This document shows, piece by piece, positions 25,690-36,812 of a DNA stretch of 64,000 bases. Origin of the DNA: Crocodylus rhombifer (lineage: Eukaryota > Chordata > Crocodylia > Crocodylidae); assembly GCA_038503035.1 (NCBI GenBank), contig JAVSML010024327.1:305644-369643 (forward strand), in the 5' to 3' direction. Both the position numbers and the translations under genes were made by a program. The notes beneath the pieces were generated by a model. That model saw only the letters and a list, made by a program, of their open reading frames with translations. It did not search any database and was not told where the DNA came from. Position 1 is the stretch's first letter; every line of letters starts with the position of its first letter.

Positions 25690-27200
25690 GGCTTTTTTAA
25701 AGTCAAAGTCTTTTTTAAAGTCAAGATAGATCAATCTCTTCCCCCTTGTCCAGGTGATAGGTCACCTGGACGTAAAAGGAAATGAGATCGGTCAAGAAAG
25801 ACCTACTCACAACAAGCCCATGCTGGGTATCCCTTAGGATATTGCTGTCAGCTAGCCTGTATAGGATGGCCTCTTTGATAATCTTTTCTAAGACCTTCCC
25901 CAGAATAGAGGTCATGGTGATGGGTCTGTAGTTTGCCAGATCCACTTTCCTCCCTTTTTTGAAGATAGGCACCACATTGGCCTTCTTCCAATCACTGGGC
26001 ACTTCACCAGAGTGCCATGAGTTTTCAAAGATCCGTGTCAGAGGCTGGGCTATGATGCTTGGCAGTTCCTTGAGTGCCCTGGGGTGTAAACTGTCAGGGC
26101 CAGCTGACTTGAAGGTATCCAGCCTGTCAAGGTGTTCCTTTACAAGGTAAGCTTTGATGGATGGTAAGAAATCTCCCTCACCCAGGCCTCCCTGTCCCAC
26201 AGTGGGCAGGGGCATCCCATGGAACTGGTGAAAAACTGATGCAAAGTACCCATTTAGCAAGTTTGCTTTTTCCTGGGCATCGGTTGTCAGTTGTCCCATT
26301 TGGTTTAGCAGGGGTCCAATGTTGCCCTTGCTGTTCCTCTGGCTCTGCACATATCTAAAAAAGGACTTTTTACTGTACTTGATATTAGTAGCTAACTGGA
26401 GTTCCATCACAGCCTTGGCTTTCCTGGTTTGCTCGTTGCAGGACTGGACCAGAGAAGAGTATTCCTCCTTGGTGGTGGTTCCAGTCCTCCATCCTTTGTA
26501 GGTATTCCTCTTAAGACGTGGGAGGTCTGCTAGTTCACTGCAGAGCAAAGGGGGCTGTTGTGCCCTTTTGCTGCCTTTCCTCCCAGACGGGATGGACTTT
26601 ACTTGTGCATCCAGGATTGCTCCCTTGAGAAGCAACCACTCATTCTGAACTCCCCTCCCCTCCCCTCCCCTCCCCTTTGGGTTGTAGCCCTTTAGGGCAT
26701 CCCTGACAAGCTTCCTGAGCTTGTCAAAGTCAGCTTTCCTGAAATCCAGGACTTCAATATTGCTGACTGACTTGCCAGCTTTACAGCAGATGGTGAAAGC
26801 GAGCGGCTCATGGTCACTGTCACCCAACTTGCCTTCAATCATTAGGTCACTGATTAGACCATCCCTGGTTGCTAGTATCAGGTCTAGCAGCACTTTACCT
26901 CTTGTCAGCTTGTAGACTTCCTGCATCAGATAGAGGTCATCCACGCATGAGAGAAAGCTTTGCCCCTGCTTGGATTTGGCCGAGTGCTCCTCCCACGAGA
27001 AGTCTGGGTAGTTAAAGTCTCCCATGACAGCCATGCACCAGGAGCGTGTGGCCTCAGCCAGTTCCCTGGCAAACTCCTGGTCAAGGTCTTGACCCTGGGT
27101 AGGGTGTCTGTAGTAGACTCCCACCATTGTACCCCCTGGGCCGTGTTCTCCATGATTTTATCCCAAAGGGTCTCAAGTCTACCATGGGATAGCAGATGGG
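25690..27200 (-). mobile_element. Older CR1, 5' half with 468-codon ORF2 fragment
   Basis: The longest open frame of the window (minus strand, 27127 to 25721) is the CR1 ORF2 middle part. It covers the second half of the APE-type endonuclease (VMGDFNYPDFSW with the Asp/Asn pair, LLDLILATRDGLI, LGDSDHEPLAF with the SDH box), the linker (NEWLLLKGAILDAQ), and the reverse-transcriptase start (GPDSLHPRALKEL, WKKANVVPIFKKG, NYRPITMTSILGKVLEKI, TQHGLV). It ends in block A (YLDFKK...AFDLVS), where the inner CR1 takes over. The reading frame is open but lacks both ends, so it is an ORF2 fragment and not a host gene. The element probably extends a little past 27127 in another frame. Confidence 0.9.
26651..26675 (+). 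repeat. (TCCCC)5 in CR1 linker
   Basis: Five tandem TCCCC units inside the CR1 half at 25690-27200; on the coding strand they encode the GRGGEGRG segment. Confidence 0.9.
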
Positions 27201-27519
27201 ACAGGACCTGCTAGAAGGAGCTTCAGCTTCAGGGCAACTGTCACACTGTAGCCCTGCCCCATGGCCTCACCAGTGCTGGGACATGCGGCTCCAACCTCTG
27301 TGGTCTCCTGGTCCTAGGAACCACGGGGGGGGGGGGGGCGGGTGATGGGCTGTGGGGAGGAGTGGAGGTGGTAGCAAGGGTGCATGTGAGACAGACAGAC
27401 AGACAGAAATGGGATCAAGGACAGAGCTTGGGGTAGTAGAGGCCACCAGAGCCAGGATTAGAGTCCCCTTACCCCCTAGAGCAGCCTGTGCAGGGGGAGG
27501 CCAGCCTGGAAGGGGTGTG

Positions 27520-27850
27520 GTTTGCCCAGCCTAGTTCCTGAGCCCCAGTTAAGTGCTTCCCAGGAACGGCATGGGGATCACTGGGGCCTAGGCACAGAGC
27601 TACAAAGCAGCAGGTGGGACATCCACAGCTGGACTCACAACCTGGTGCTGGGATGGAGCTGTCGCCAGGAGGGAGGTAGTTGGGGCAGGCAGGTGTGAGG
27701 GGCACTGGAAGGGCTGCAGGTTGGGAGTAAGGGCCAAGGGTACGGGCAGGGACAGGGCACCAGCCTTCTAGTGCTGCTCAGCACCCCGCACTTTGGTGAG
27801 TGAAAGAGGCAGGGACAACTCAGATTTTTCTATGATAAAAAACCAAAAGC
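27520..27850 (+). repeat. GC-rich repeat family D, copy 1
   Basis: Its right end (GGTGAGTGAAAGAGGCAGGG ... TTTTTCTATGATAAAAAACC) and the part around GAGCTACAAAGCAGCAGGTG align with 55540-55710. No coding frame is supported. The class of repeat is not recognised. Confidence 0.5.
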
Positions 27851-28179
27851 AAACGTCAAACTATACAGATATTTAGTATTAATTTTATTATGATGAAAGG
27901 AGGCACTAGTAGTCTTCCAAACTTCTTTAAAACTATAAATATAGCAATAAAATATTGCCCAACTGATATCCATCCATTCAATTGTGGCATTTCATTTTAA
28001 TCATGGAAGAATGTGGATTTTGGGTATTTTAATGAGAGAATTTGGTGTGTGTGGGGGGGGTGGTTATCAGAGGATTTGTGATTTTTAAACAGGGAACACC
28101 AAGATCCCTGTTGGTGAGGCAAGTGGTGGGACCCAGGCAGAGAAGCCTGCTCAGGGTCAGCACCAGGGACCAAACTGGA

Positions 28180-28380
28180 AGACAGATGAGGTGACTGACT
28201 TGGTTATCTGGGGCTGGGAGGACATGCTTGGACCATTCAAAGTGAGCTGCCACAACAAGCACATCATCCGGGTATTAGCTGCCCAGATGGCAGAGTGGGA
28301 GCACCGGAAGACACGATAGCAGTGCTGCACAAAGGCCAACTGTGCAGCCACATCCTACTGGCAGCTGCCCCAGAGGTGCA
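28180..28380 (+). pseudogene. Decayed Myb/SANT-like DNA-binding domain
   Basis: From 28180 one frame reads EVTDLVIWGWEDMLGPF, then CHNKHIIRVLAAQMAEWEHRK, TR, a stop, QCCTKANCAATSYWQ. The order EV..L..IW..ED, RN..I...IA..MAERGH.RT, QC..K.K.LR..Y is that of Myb/SANT-like (trihelix) domains, which in vertebrates occur in Harbinger-associated Myb-like genes and in genes derived from DNA transposons. The in-frame TAG and the lost consensus residues (RN to HN, KVK to KAN) show decay. The right flank at 28868-28879 carries GTGGACGTGCCC, resembling the terminal repeat of the element at 5514-5997, so this may be the remains of a larger relative. Function: none expected. Confidence 0.55.
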
Positions 28381-29804
28381 GGAGGCTCTGCTGCAGTGCC
28401 CACATCACAGCCCAGGTGGCTGTGCAGGGTCTGGCAGGTGCACAGCCATGGGGCCACAGATCCGGGGGGGGTGATGTTATAGGTGGCAGCTGGTCACAGC
28501 CAGGCAGCAGCCCTGCACTGCCAGACTTCTGCAGTGGGTAGAGGGTGCAGGGGCCACTCTAGGTCACAGCTGCTTCAGTAGTCTTGCGGGCACAAGGAGC
28601 TAGTGTCCCCAGATACCAACTCACCAGGGCCACAGAAGCTCATGAGGGCAAGTAGCCCTGAGCTGCTTGCCAGGGCACAGGTGCTGGCCCCAGCCTGTAG
28701 CTCCCCCAGCTGAAGATCCAGTAGAAGCTGGCCTGGGTCAGTTTGCCCCAAGTGGCACAATTTGCCCTACAAAGTGCATGTTCGTGCACATGGGCTGAGG
28801 CACAAATTTCTGGCAAAAATTTGTTCCACTGCTATTTGAGCTGCTGCAAGCACACGTGCTTGCATGTGTGGACGTGCCCTTTGTCTACAAAGCAGTCTTC
28901 AAAGCCTATTTCTACATGACCCCTTCCCTCTGCATTTTTTGCAAGTGGCTGTCATTTCCAAGCATCCTATTCACATTGTCTCCAAGGTATTGACATGATG
29001 CCAAGTGGAACAGTTTCCTCGGTCTCTCCCATCATATTTGCTGAGAATATTTGTTAGTCTTTTGTATGCAGAGGCTGCCCTTAAAAAGGCAGCAGTTAAT
29101 GCACAGTTGTATGAGATTAACAACTTTTTCTCTACATGTAGTATAGGAATGGTGTTAAAAGTTACCAAATGCTGTGTTTTTAATGGCTTTTACCGTATGC
29201 AAGGAGGAGCAAAGGAAAAGGACATGTAATGCATGTAAGCTTCACATAGGGAAAGGGATCTCATATTTGTTAAGTAAGAGTCTGTATGAGTTTAACACTC
29301 TCAGGTTATTAGAACAGAGAAATCCAGAAGCTAGCTTTCCAATGCCTGCCACTGTGATAGTTTGCTCCAGTGGTTAATCACTCTCCTTCATGCCTTATTT
29401 CTAATTTGAAACTGCCTGGCTTTGTCTCCCAGCAATTCATTCTTGTTACGTCTTTCTCTACTAGATTAGAGACCCCTTCAGTACCCGTTACTTCCTTCCC
29501 CAGGGAGGTATTTATTCACCATAATCAAGCTTATTAGTCTCTCCCAAGCATGATATTTTTCCTTGCCTTTGAAATATTTTGATAACTGCTTCTCAGAAGT
29601 ACCCCAGAAACAAGTATTTTTAAAATTATATAACATCATTCAGAAGTTCATAACATGACTTTTCAAAGGGACATCAAATAATACACTCTACAACACCACA
29701 AATAATCTGTTGGTCTTCTTAGTTTGCCACCATAATGAATAAAGTACTACCACCAGGTAAGTATTTCCAGTGACATAGCTGCTAGGCACAGGGAAGAAAG
29801 CAGG
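28381..29804. other. No gene recognised
   Basis: GC-rich to about 28880, probably the rest of the element carrying the Myb/SANT remnant. AT-rich afterwards, without features. Confidence 0.4.
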
Positions 29805-29935
29805 ATGCAGGCCAAGGTGCTAGTTTAAGGCCCTTGAAACCTGGGTTCAAATCCTGCATCTACTACATGCATTATCATGGGCGTATCACTTAGCCTAGGG
29901 ATTACTTCATGGATGCCGTGAGGCTCATTTATTAT
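29805..29935 (+). mobile_element. MIR SINE remnant
   Basis: CTGGGTTCAAATCCTGCATC is a B-box-like MIR head, followed by TCATGGGCGTATCACTTAGC, the equivalent of the MIR TGACCTTGGGCAAGTCACTT core. The tail is poorly preserved. Confidence 0.65.
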
Positions 29936-30858
29936 AGTAACAGGTAACAAATAAATTAGATACCAATAATTAACTGCAATATCATTTTACTGGAGAGATG
30001 TCAGCAGCAGGGCTGACACTGAAAACATAACCCACCCCAAATATTGCTAAACAGCAGTGTGCTTGCACAGAATCCACAAAGCCAGGGTAGCACATCTTCA
30101 ATTAAAGTGCACGTGTCCTGGCAGCTACACACGGGGGAGAAAGTAGCAAGTGACCTTAGGCAATAACAGAGCTTTCTCACAAGAAAAGGACTTCTGAGTC
30201 CATTATTGCACTGGGTCATGGGGGGAAAACTGAAGTAGGTGGATTGTTGTATTCGGGGCTCCTAAAAAGGATGATGCATTGTATACCTTGTGTGTCACTA
30301 AAAAAAAAAAAAAGACTAGGAAGCCAGCACTATTAAATAACTTACTCCAATGAACTGAGTAATGAAACAATATAACAACTAGAAAACCACAGAAATAAAC
30401 TGTGAATTAATGACTCTCAGGAGAAGCATTGGGAATTAAGACAAAGTTTAACAAACAAGTCATCAGTAGCAAGACAAGTTGCCAGCTACCACATCACGTA
30501 CTGTTTTGAGGCAGAAGGAAGTTAACTACCAAGCTGGTAAAGCACTACTTGATGAGATATTTTGTGAGTTTAACTTAATTCAAAGGTGAAATTCTAGCTC
30601 CACCGAGGTGGAAAAGTGAGGCCAACGATGGCAGACAGCAGAGGATAGCTCACTCTATACATGTCCCGTCCATATGCTCAGCCTCAAAGCATTCATTACT
30701 GCCACTGTCACGGATGGACTACTGGGCTAGATCCACCAATGGTCTGATCCAGGATAGGACTTATACTCTTAAGATTTCAGTCCAAACATTTCCTTTGTCT
30801 AGCAGAAATCTCTCTACTGTGTTATTACCAGCATATGGCTTGGTATGGTGGCACCTTA

Positions 30859-31182
30859 GGGCATTTTTACATGCACTCTGGGTGTGCGTGTGTTTGGGGG
30901 GGAGGGGGGAGAGGGTGCTTTAATTGGAGAGCCTGCAGCATCTTATATAATCAGCAACCCCCCCAATTTCAAAATGGCAGTGGGGGCACTATATCTAAAG
31001 CTCAATGAATGAGCTTTAAGTGACCCCAATGCCATTCTGAAGCGTAAGAACGCGGATACACAAGGCAGAGGCGACTAGAGTCGGTAATTACCACGCTCCA
31101 GCAGACTCAAATTAATCGAGTCTGCTCTGATACACTAATTACAGTGCATCAGAGCAGCCTCCTGCCACATGCACAGGCATCC
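30859..31182 (+). mobile_element. MITE family B copy with TTA target duplication
   Basis: Begins GGGCATTTTTACATGCA and ends ATGCACAGGCATCC. TTA lies on both sides (30856-30858, 31183-31185), the duplication length and motif typical of PIF/Harbinger elements. The interior has inverted segments around TTCAAAATGGCAGTGGGG and CCCCAATGCCATTCTGAA. Confidence 0.65.
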
Positions 31183-31684
31183 TTAGAGACTAACTTGTTC
31201 AGAGGCATAAGGTTTTGCAGGTGACTGCCTACTTTGTCTTATGATTTCAGCTTTTGTAGCATCTGACGTAATAGGCTGCCATCTGCAAAAGCTCATGGCT
31301 CTCTGAACCAATCTCTAAAGTGTCACTCAGACCAGAGTTCAGACTAGTGCCACCACCTTTATCCACTTTTAATTATATGATGTGAATTATATCTGTACAA
31401 AAGACTGCAGAAAAATGTTTATCTTTGTAGCATCCCAAAGTGAACTGAGGAGACTGCTTTGCCCAAGCCCTTGCTGTTTGATTGGTGGTAATAAAATCTT
31501 GTTTAGCCAGCGTAAGTAGTCCCAAGTAACCTGTCCTGAAAGAATGAGGCATGGGAGTCATTTGATTGGGAAAGATTTCTGATACATTTTTGCTACCCAT
31601 TAGCAGATGGAGGTGCTTAAGCCATGTTAGCCTGAAGTCAGGCAGAAGACAGGGTAGATGCATACCTTTTATTTATTTATATAT

Positions 31685-31725
<41 letters not shown>

Positions 31726-34083
31726 CTCCCATCTAGGTAGTGTAATTTAATAAAAGCTTATATCAAACCCCAAAACAGACGAGGACGGTAGGGCAGATTT
31801 GCCCCTTTATTGACTAGAGATGTACAGCATAAACTTTCATAAGCAGAGGGCTTGCTTAATGGCATGCTGTGAAGGGAGTGCAGGGAGCAGAGCTGCTGTA
31901 GAAAGCAGTGATGAGCCCATAGGTAGGGAAGGGAGGAGGAGAAAAGAGTGAAGGAAGAACTGCTGAGACAGGCAAGGCGTGCATGGGAGGAAAACAAAGC
32001 CTTCAAATCATAGGTCTTTTAAGGGCTAATCCAGGCAATGGGACAAGAATCTCTAATCTTAGTTTTGATTATACTTGATGCATACATGAACGAACACTCA
32101 TCTGGCATCAATACCAGGAATACAGACACCGCCAGCCAAACCCTTTAACCAGCAGGATCATCCATCACTGACCTTATAGCAGCTGCTCTGACAGCAAAAA
32201 TTTAAAAACACACTGGAATGGGAAATCATGGAACGAGAAATCACCCAGACTGGATTGTGTGAAGTACGGTCTAAAACTGAGACAACCGATCCTTATTCCT
32301 TTACCCGGATTAGCTTTCATAAACTATATGTCTCACAGGTTAAACTGCTTTCTAGCTCCCCTCCCCACTCACCTTGCACCTCTCAGTACTGCCAGCTCCT
32401 TTTTTTCCCTCCATGCTTCCCAACCCTTTGTATTCACTTCTTTCTGTTTAGCAGCTCTGCTTCCTGCAGTCCCTTCACAGCATCCGACAAAGCAAGCCCT
32501 CTGCTTACAAAAACTGATGCTACGTATAGATTAAAACAGATGTAAAGTGCCTGATGCGGTTTTTAGTTTAATGAAAGCTTATGTCAAACTCAACTGTTTT
32601 AATCTTACAAGTTTCAGCAATAGTTTTTGGCTGAAAAGATGAGGTTTCTATTAAGCCTATTCCATAATTTGCCATGTTGAATAACAATGTCATTATGCAC
32701 GGTTTTTTTAAACAAGCAACTTGGTAATGCACGATATGACTCCATATTGAGGCACCTTTATGACTGCTCTTGGCTAGGTTTTCTAAATATTTTAAAGCAT
32801 GAGACTATTCTACACAAGGTTCATTTGTGCAATCCTCAAAAAGCCTGCCTGACTATAAGGGTAAGTTCACACAGTCCATTGCAGGATCCCACAATGCATG
32901 ACCCCTTGTTATTTTAGCAGCATACATGTCAACTGCAAACACCCTCAATCATTTTCTTTACCAAGACCTTTTCTTATTAGTGTTAAACCAACGCAGACAA
33001 CCTTGACGAAGTTGCTGATCTACTAGGAAAAATAAAAAAAGATCCTGAGTCTGTTCAATCAATGCGCCTTACTTTTAATTTTGGAACTCAAGGTTTTTCC
33101 GCCCCGTGTGTGTGTTCAGAAGCAATAGAGCCCAGTTTCTTGGAGAGGAATAGCCTGGATGCTTTCATTGCAAGATGGGCAGTTTAACACTAAAGCAATA
33201 CAAACATCTGAAATAAATTAAATGAGAGGGGGGAAAAAAAGGTGGGGGGGAATACTGTTGGAAATTGTTTTCCCTTGTGAGGATCCTAAGCCATTTCCAA
33301 ACATCATGGTTAAATCTGATTCTAATTTTTTCCTAGGTAGAAATTTAGTTTCACTTCACACTTTTGGGTTGGTTTTTTTTTTTTTTTTTTTACCTTTAAA
33401 TTATTAATACCTGCAGGTATTCAGGGGTTTGCCAATTTGAAACATTTGCTTCACAACGTCTTCTAGCAAGAAACCTGACTTCAAGCTTTTCCCTAGTTCT
33501 GCCCAGGAAATCATTATGAGTTCTCATGATAATTCAAAATCCCACGACTTACTCCCTGCTTTGCACTTACAGCCATCATAGAGGCTGTACCTAAAGAAGA
33601 AAGGCTCAGGGTTGGGGAAAATGCACACACACACTGGCAGGTAGACTGAGCAATCCATTACACAGAGGTTCAGTCTATACTAATATATACTGGTGCATTA
33701 ACTTTATGATAGGAGTAACTTTATAGTAGGTTTAACCATGCTGCTGGAGCCAAACCACCACTACACTCCAGAAGAAACTCGCAAGGAAAAACAAGACACG
33801 AGACCCACATAATTGGTGAGAGTATTTTCAGAGTGGCCACTCTTCTCTCTGATCTCATAGTCCTTGTCCTCAAGAAAATCCTATATAATATCTTCAGGAA
33901 TTGGCGATAAAAAAATTCTTATGTTAACCCATCACAACACCATGGTCTTAACAGAGAGAAGTTTTATGGTCCATCATAACTCACCTTCCTTGACTCCCTC
34001 TGCCAACTCCTCTTCACTCTACAGGTAAAAACTATCCACTTCTCTTTAAAGTGGTTCAGCTGGTTAATTTGAATAGTTTAGAG
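31183..34083. other. No gene recognised
   Basis: Apart from the CA microsatellite and a poly-T run, nothing is recognisable. Around 31190-31310 there are weak traces of an amniote repeat (GCAAAAGCTCATGGCTCTCT, AATCTCTAAAGTGTCAC). Confidence 0.4.
31687..31723 (+). repeat. (CA)n microsatellite
   Basis: An uninterrupted CA dinucleotide run of about 18 units. Confidence 0.95.
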
Positions 34084-34337
34084 CAGCTTTTTTCAACCCA
34101 TGCCAAAATGAAAGGGTTGTGAACAAACTTTAAAGATGGATTCTCCTTTAGAGGAGAACATGGGAAACCGGGGCTTCTGCCTTGCAGGCGGCAGTTCCAG
34201 CCTGCAAGGAGCTACTTGAGCCCTCCATGCCCCCCACTTGGGGCCTGGGAGCAGCGGGTTGGGAGTGAGGGGCACCAGGTTGCAACAGGCCAATGTTTAC
34301 TAATGGGTCCTGGTACAAAAAAGGTTGAGAACCACTG
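34084..34337. mobile_element. hAT-like MITE with 8-bp target duplication
   Basis: Left CAGCTTTTTTCAACCC and right AAAAAAGGTTGAGAACCACTG are inverted repeats. The flanking 8-mers GTTTAGAG (34076-34083) and TTTTAGAG (34338-34345) match at 7 of 8 positions. 254 bp, non-coding. Confidence 0.8.
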
Positions 34338-34399
34338 TTTTAGAGAGAGAAACATTGTTTTCGCTTGCACTTAAGTTACAGATGGTGACTGCTTCTATC

Positions 34400-34520
34400 A
34401 GACCAGATGAACAACACTTGATGCCTCTGAAAGCTTGCCTCTTACCTTTCTCAGCTATGTAAGTTGGGCTAATAAAGCTATTATCCCTCCTCATAAGCCT
34501 TGTTTGTCTCATATTCTTCA
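34400..34520 (+). repeat. Interspersed repeat, same family as 6950-7110
   Basis: CTGAAAGCTTGCC, then GTTGGGCTAATAAAGCTATT, CCTCATAAGCCTTGTTTGTC and TCATATTC, the reverse order of the modules at 6950-7110. Confidence 0.45.
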
Positions 34521-36564
34521 ACCATAGTGGTCACAACACCACCATTATTCCAATTAGTACGATATGAGCCATAATAGATCATCCTCCAACAAGGAGATTG
34601 CTGCCACCACCACCACCGACTCCCTCTTTGTAAGAATTAAGAGTATAGCATCAGGATCATCACTATGCAAGATACAGCCATAAGCATTGTGCGGGAAGCA
34701 TATGCTACTGCTACCATGCCCTTGTAATTAAACTCTCAGAGACGATTACAAAACTATCGTTGGATTTCGGTGCGGCCAGTAAGTTTATCCGTAGCTTGTC
34801 ACAGAAATATGGACCTGTATTTGGCATGTAGATAAAAGTAATGAAGATGCTTTTAGTATACCATCCATGTGAGCTTTTAAGAAATAGAAACAAGTATTCT
34901 TAATTTTTAGGAAAACTGCCTGTAATGCATGCAATGCAGAGCCTTCTGTCATACCATGTTGTGTTGATCTCAGCTTCCTTCAGGATCACCAGGGTTAGAA
35001 AAGGCCAGGAATTATGTGCAAAAATATCAGCAACACAAGAAATCACCTTGGCAAGTTAGTACTTAACACTTTGGGTGGCTCTTAAGCATCAGAACAAATT
35101 TAAGATGTCATTAGAAAATGTTAAAAATATTTACAAAGCAATGTCTTCACAAAACGTGTTGTTAGCGGTGAAGTTTTATTGAATAAGTTTCAGAACCAAA
35201 ACCTTGATATCTGAATACATTAAAAAATTTACGGCGCTTTTAAGAAATGGAATTGTTAATTCTGTAGTGTTCTGACCAAACTTGAACTGTGCATATCTAA
35301 ATCCCCTCTGCAGCATCAGGGATTAATTTCCAGGCTTATATACAGAGATAGCATTTCAAATGTTAAACAGTTGCATAATTACATTACCACATCGCTTACC
35401 TATTTTAGACTGTGGGAAGCATGTATATTTTTAAAAGCACTTTTAGGTCCTTTAAAAGGAGCTACAGAAATGCAGTTTTAACATAGTAAAGCATGGGAAA
35501 CTTTTCAGACATGTAATCTGAGAATAAATGAATCTTTAAATATGACCTAATCAATCAATGGGAAAGAAACACTCCAAAACTCTAGACAGAGAAGATAAAT
35601 TCATTGAGGAAAAAAATAGCTTAGAGATTTTTGAGAATGTATAGTGATGAAAATTGTAAGATCTGAAATAAATTCTCTGTACCCATGCATAAAAAAGTGA
35701 AAAGTCATTCAGTAGCTATTAAATCCTTAACAGGAAAGCTGAATATGCATTGAAGGAGGAAAAGCATTTGGAGGGGAACAAGTGTAGTGCAGTGTAGTAA
35801 CCCTGTTTTTAAAAAAAAGTATGAAAAAAGATTTATACTTTCTACATAGAAGGGTGTTCTGAATATGGCAATAGATTAATCTGCATATGCAGCATCTAAA
35901 TTTGTTGAGATTCAGTAACTAAAAAAAACCAATATCCAGTTGAAACACGTCTGGCATATGGGATGCAGTCAGTTGAACTCAGTCAGCATTATAAAGAGAT
36001 ATGCAAAGGTTAAAACTATCAGAAGTTTATTCGCGTTACAAATGGTCCCAAACACAGTTAATATGAAGCGGAGGAAACACGTCTGGTAGGTACAAGAGCG
36101 CAGATTTATCAAAACAAGCCTCGTGTGAAATCCCACCACTGTAAAACATGTCTGACCTTATAATATAGTGGAGAATATATTCGTCAAGCTTTAAAGTTAT
36201 AATCACAATTTACCAGAATGAATGAAAGAAGGAGCACTATAACAGTCCACACTGACTGTGATCTTCCTAACAAAGTAATCTAAGTCAGCTGAAACTGGGC
36301 GTATGCTGTATTTGCTAATAAGTCTTGCTTGGGAAGAGTTGTGTACACCCAGACTGGGCAATAGTGTAAAAAGTGTAGCACGAGCTTCTGTGCAACTCCC
36401 TCGTTGTCATGTTTACTTGTCCGTGCTACAAAGTAGATAAAGCATCTCCAAAAGTCTACTGTGGGTCCAGTGATAAGAGACTTCGAGGCAGGACACCCGT
36501 ATTTGCTGCCTAGACAGCAGAGGGTCACTGGTGGAATGTAAGAATGTATTATTGCTTTATACCA
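34521..36564. other. No gene; AT-rich flank downstream of KHDRBS3
   Basis: AT-rich and repeat-poor, with no coding frames of interest. It could hold further minus-strand 3' sequence if the transcript extends, but no splice site stood out. Confidence 0.35.
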
Positions 36565-36812
36565 GCGTTTTAAAATGGAAAATCTTTATTAACTTCTACA
36601 TAAAAAACTTTGTTCATTATTAAGTAATTAAGAACGGTCTCAACAATTGTTAAAAAATAAAGCATTTATGTTGTACACTTTACTAGTACAGTACACAAAA
36701 TAGCATATGAGAAACAGCTGGATTTCAAACTCCAAAGCCAATTTCATTGTTGCCCAGGCACACTGGTGAGTACAATATTCCAAGTCATCCATGACTGACA
36801 CGACAAAAGTCC
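36565..36812 (-). other. Candidate alternative 3'-terminal exon B with polyadenylation signal
   Basis: An exceptionally long pyrimidine tract ending in TTTTTTTTTCCAG (minus strand) precedes 36812. An AATAAA (36585-36590) about 225 nt further on would end the exon. After candidate exon A the reading frame runs 22 codons (GLLSCQSWMTWN...) to TGA at 36744-36746. If exon A is skipped and the penultimate KHDRBS3 exon is joined directly, a different frame stays open for about 56 codons. Either join would replace the Tyr-rich/NLS-like tail of KHDRBS3. No transcript evidence is available here. A separate minus-strand lncRNA exon is an equally simple reading. Confidence 0.4.
36585..36590 (-). promoter_or_regulatory. 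Polyadenylation signal AATAAA for candidate exon B
   Basis: Plus-strand TTTATT reads AATAAA on the minus strand. It is the first such hexamer downstream of the strong acceptor at 36813. Confidence 0.4.

Noticed and set aside
25721..27127. 468-codon open frame as a host gene
   Set aside because: It reads as CR1 ORF2 (endonuclease end, linker, reverse-transcriptase start) and is cut at both ends.
27325..27338. G14 run as a functional G-quadruplex promoter element
   Set aside because: An isolated homopolymer in repeat-derived DNA with no gene start nearby.
31190..31320. Exon-like or repeat-like segment with GCAAAAGCTCATGG
   Set aside because: Probably a weak trace of an amniote interspersed repeat; too degraded to assign.
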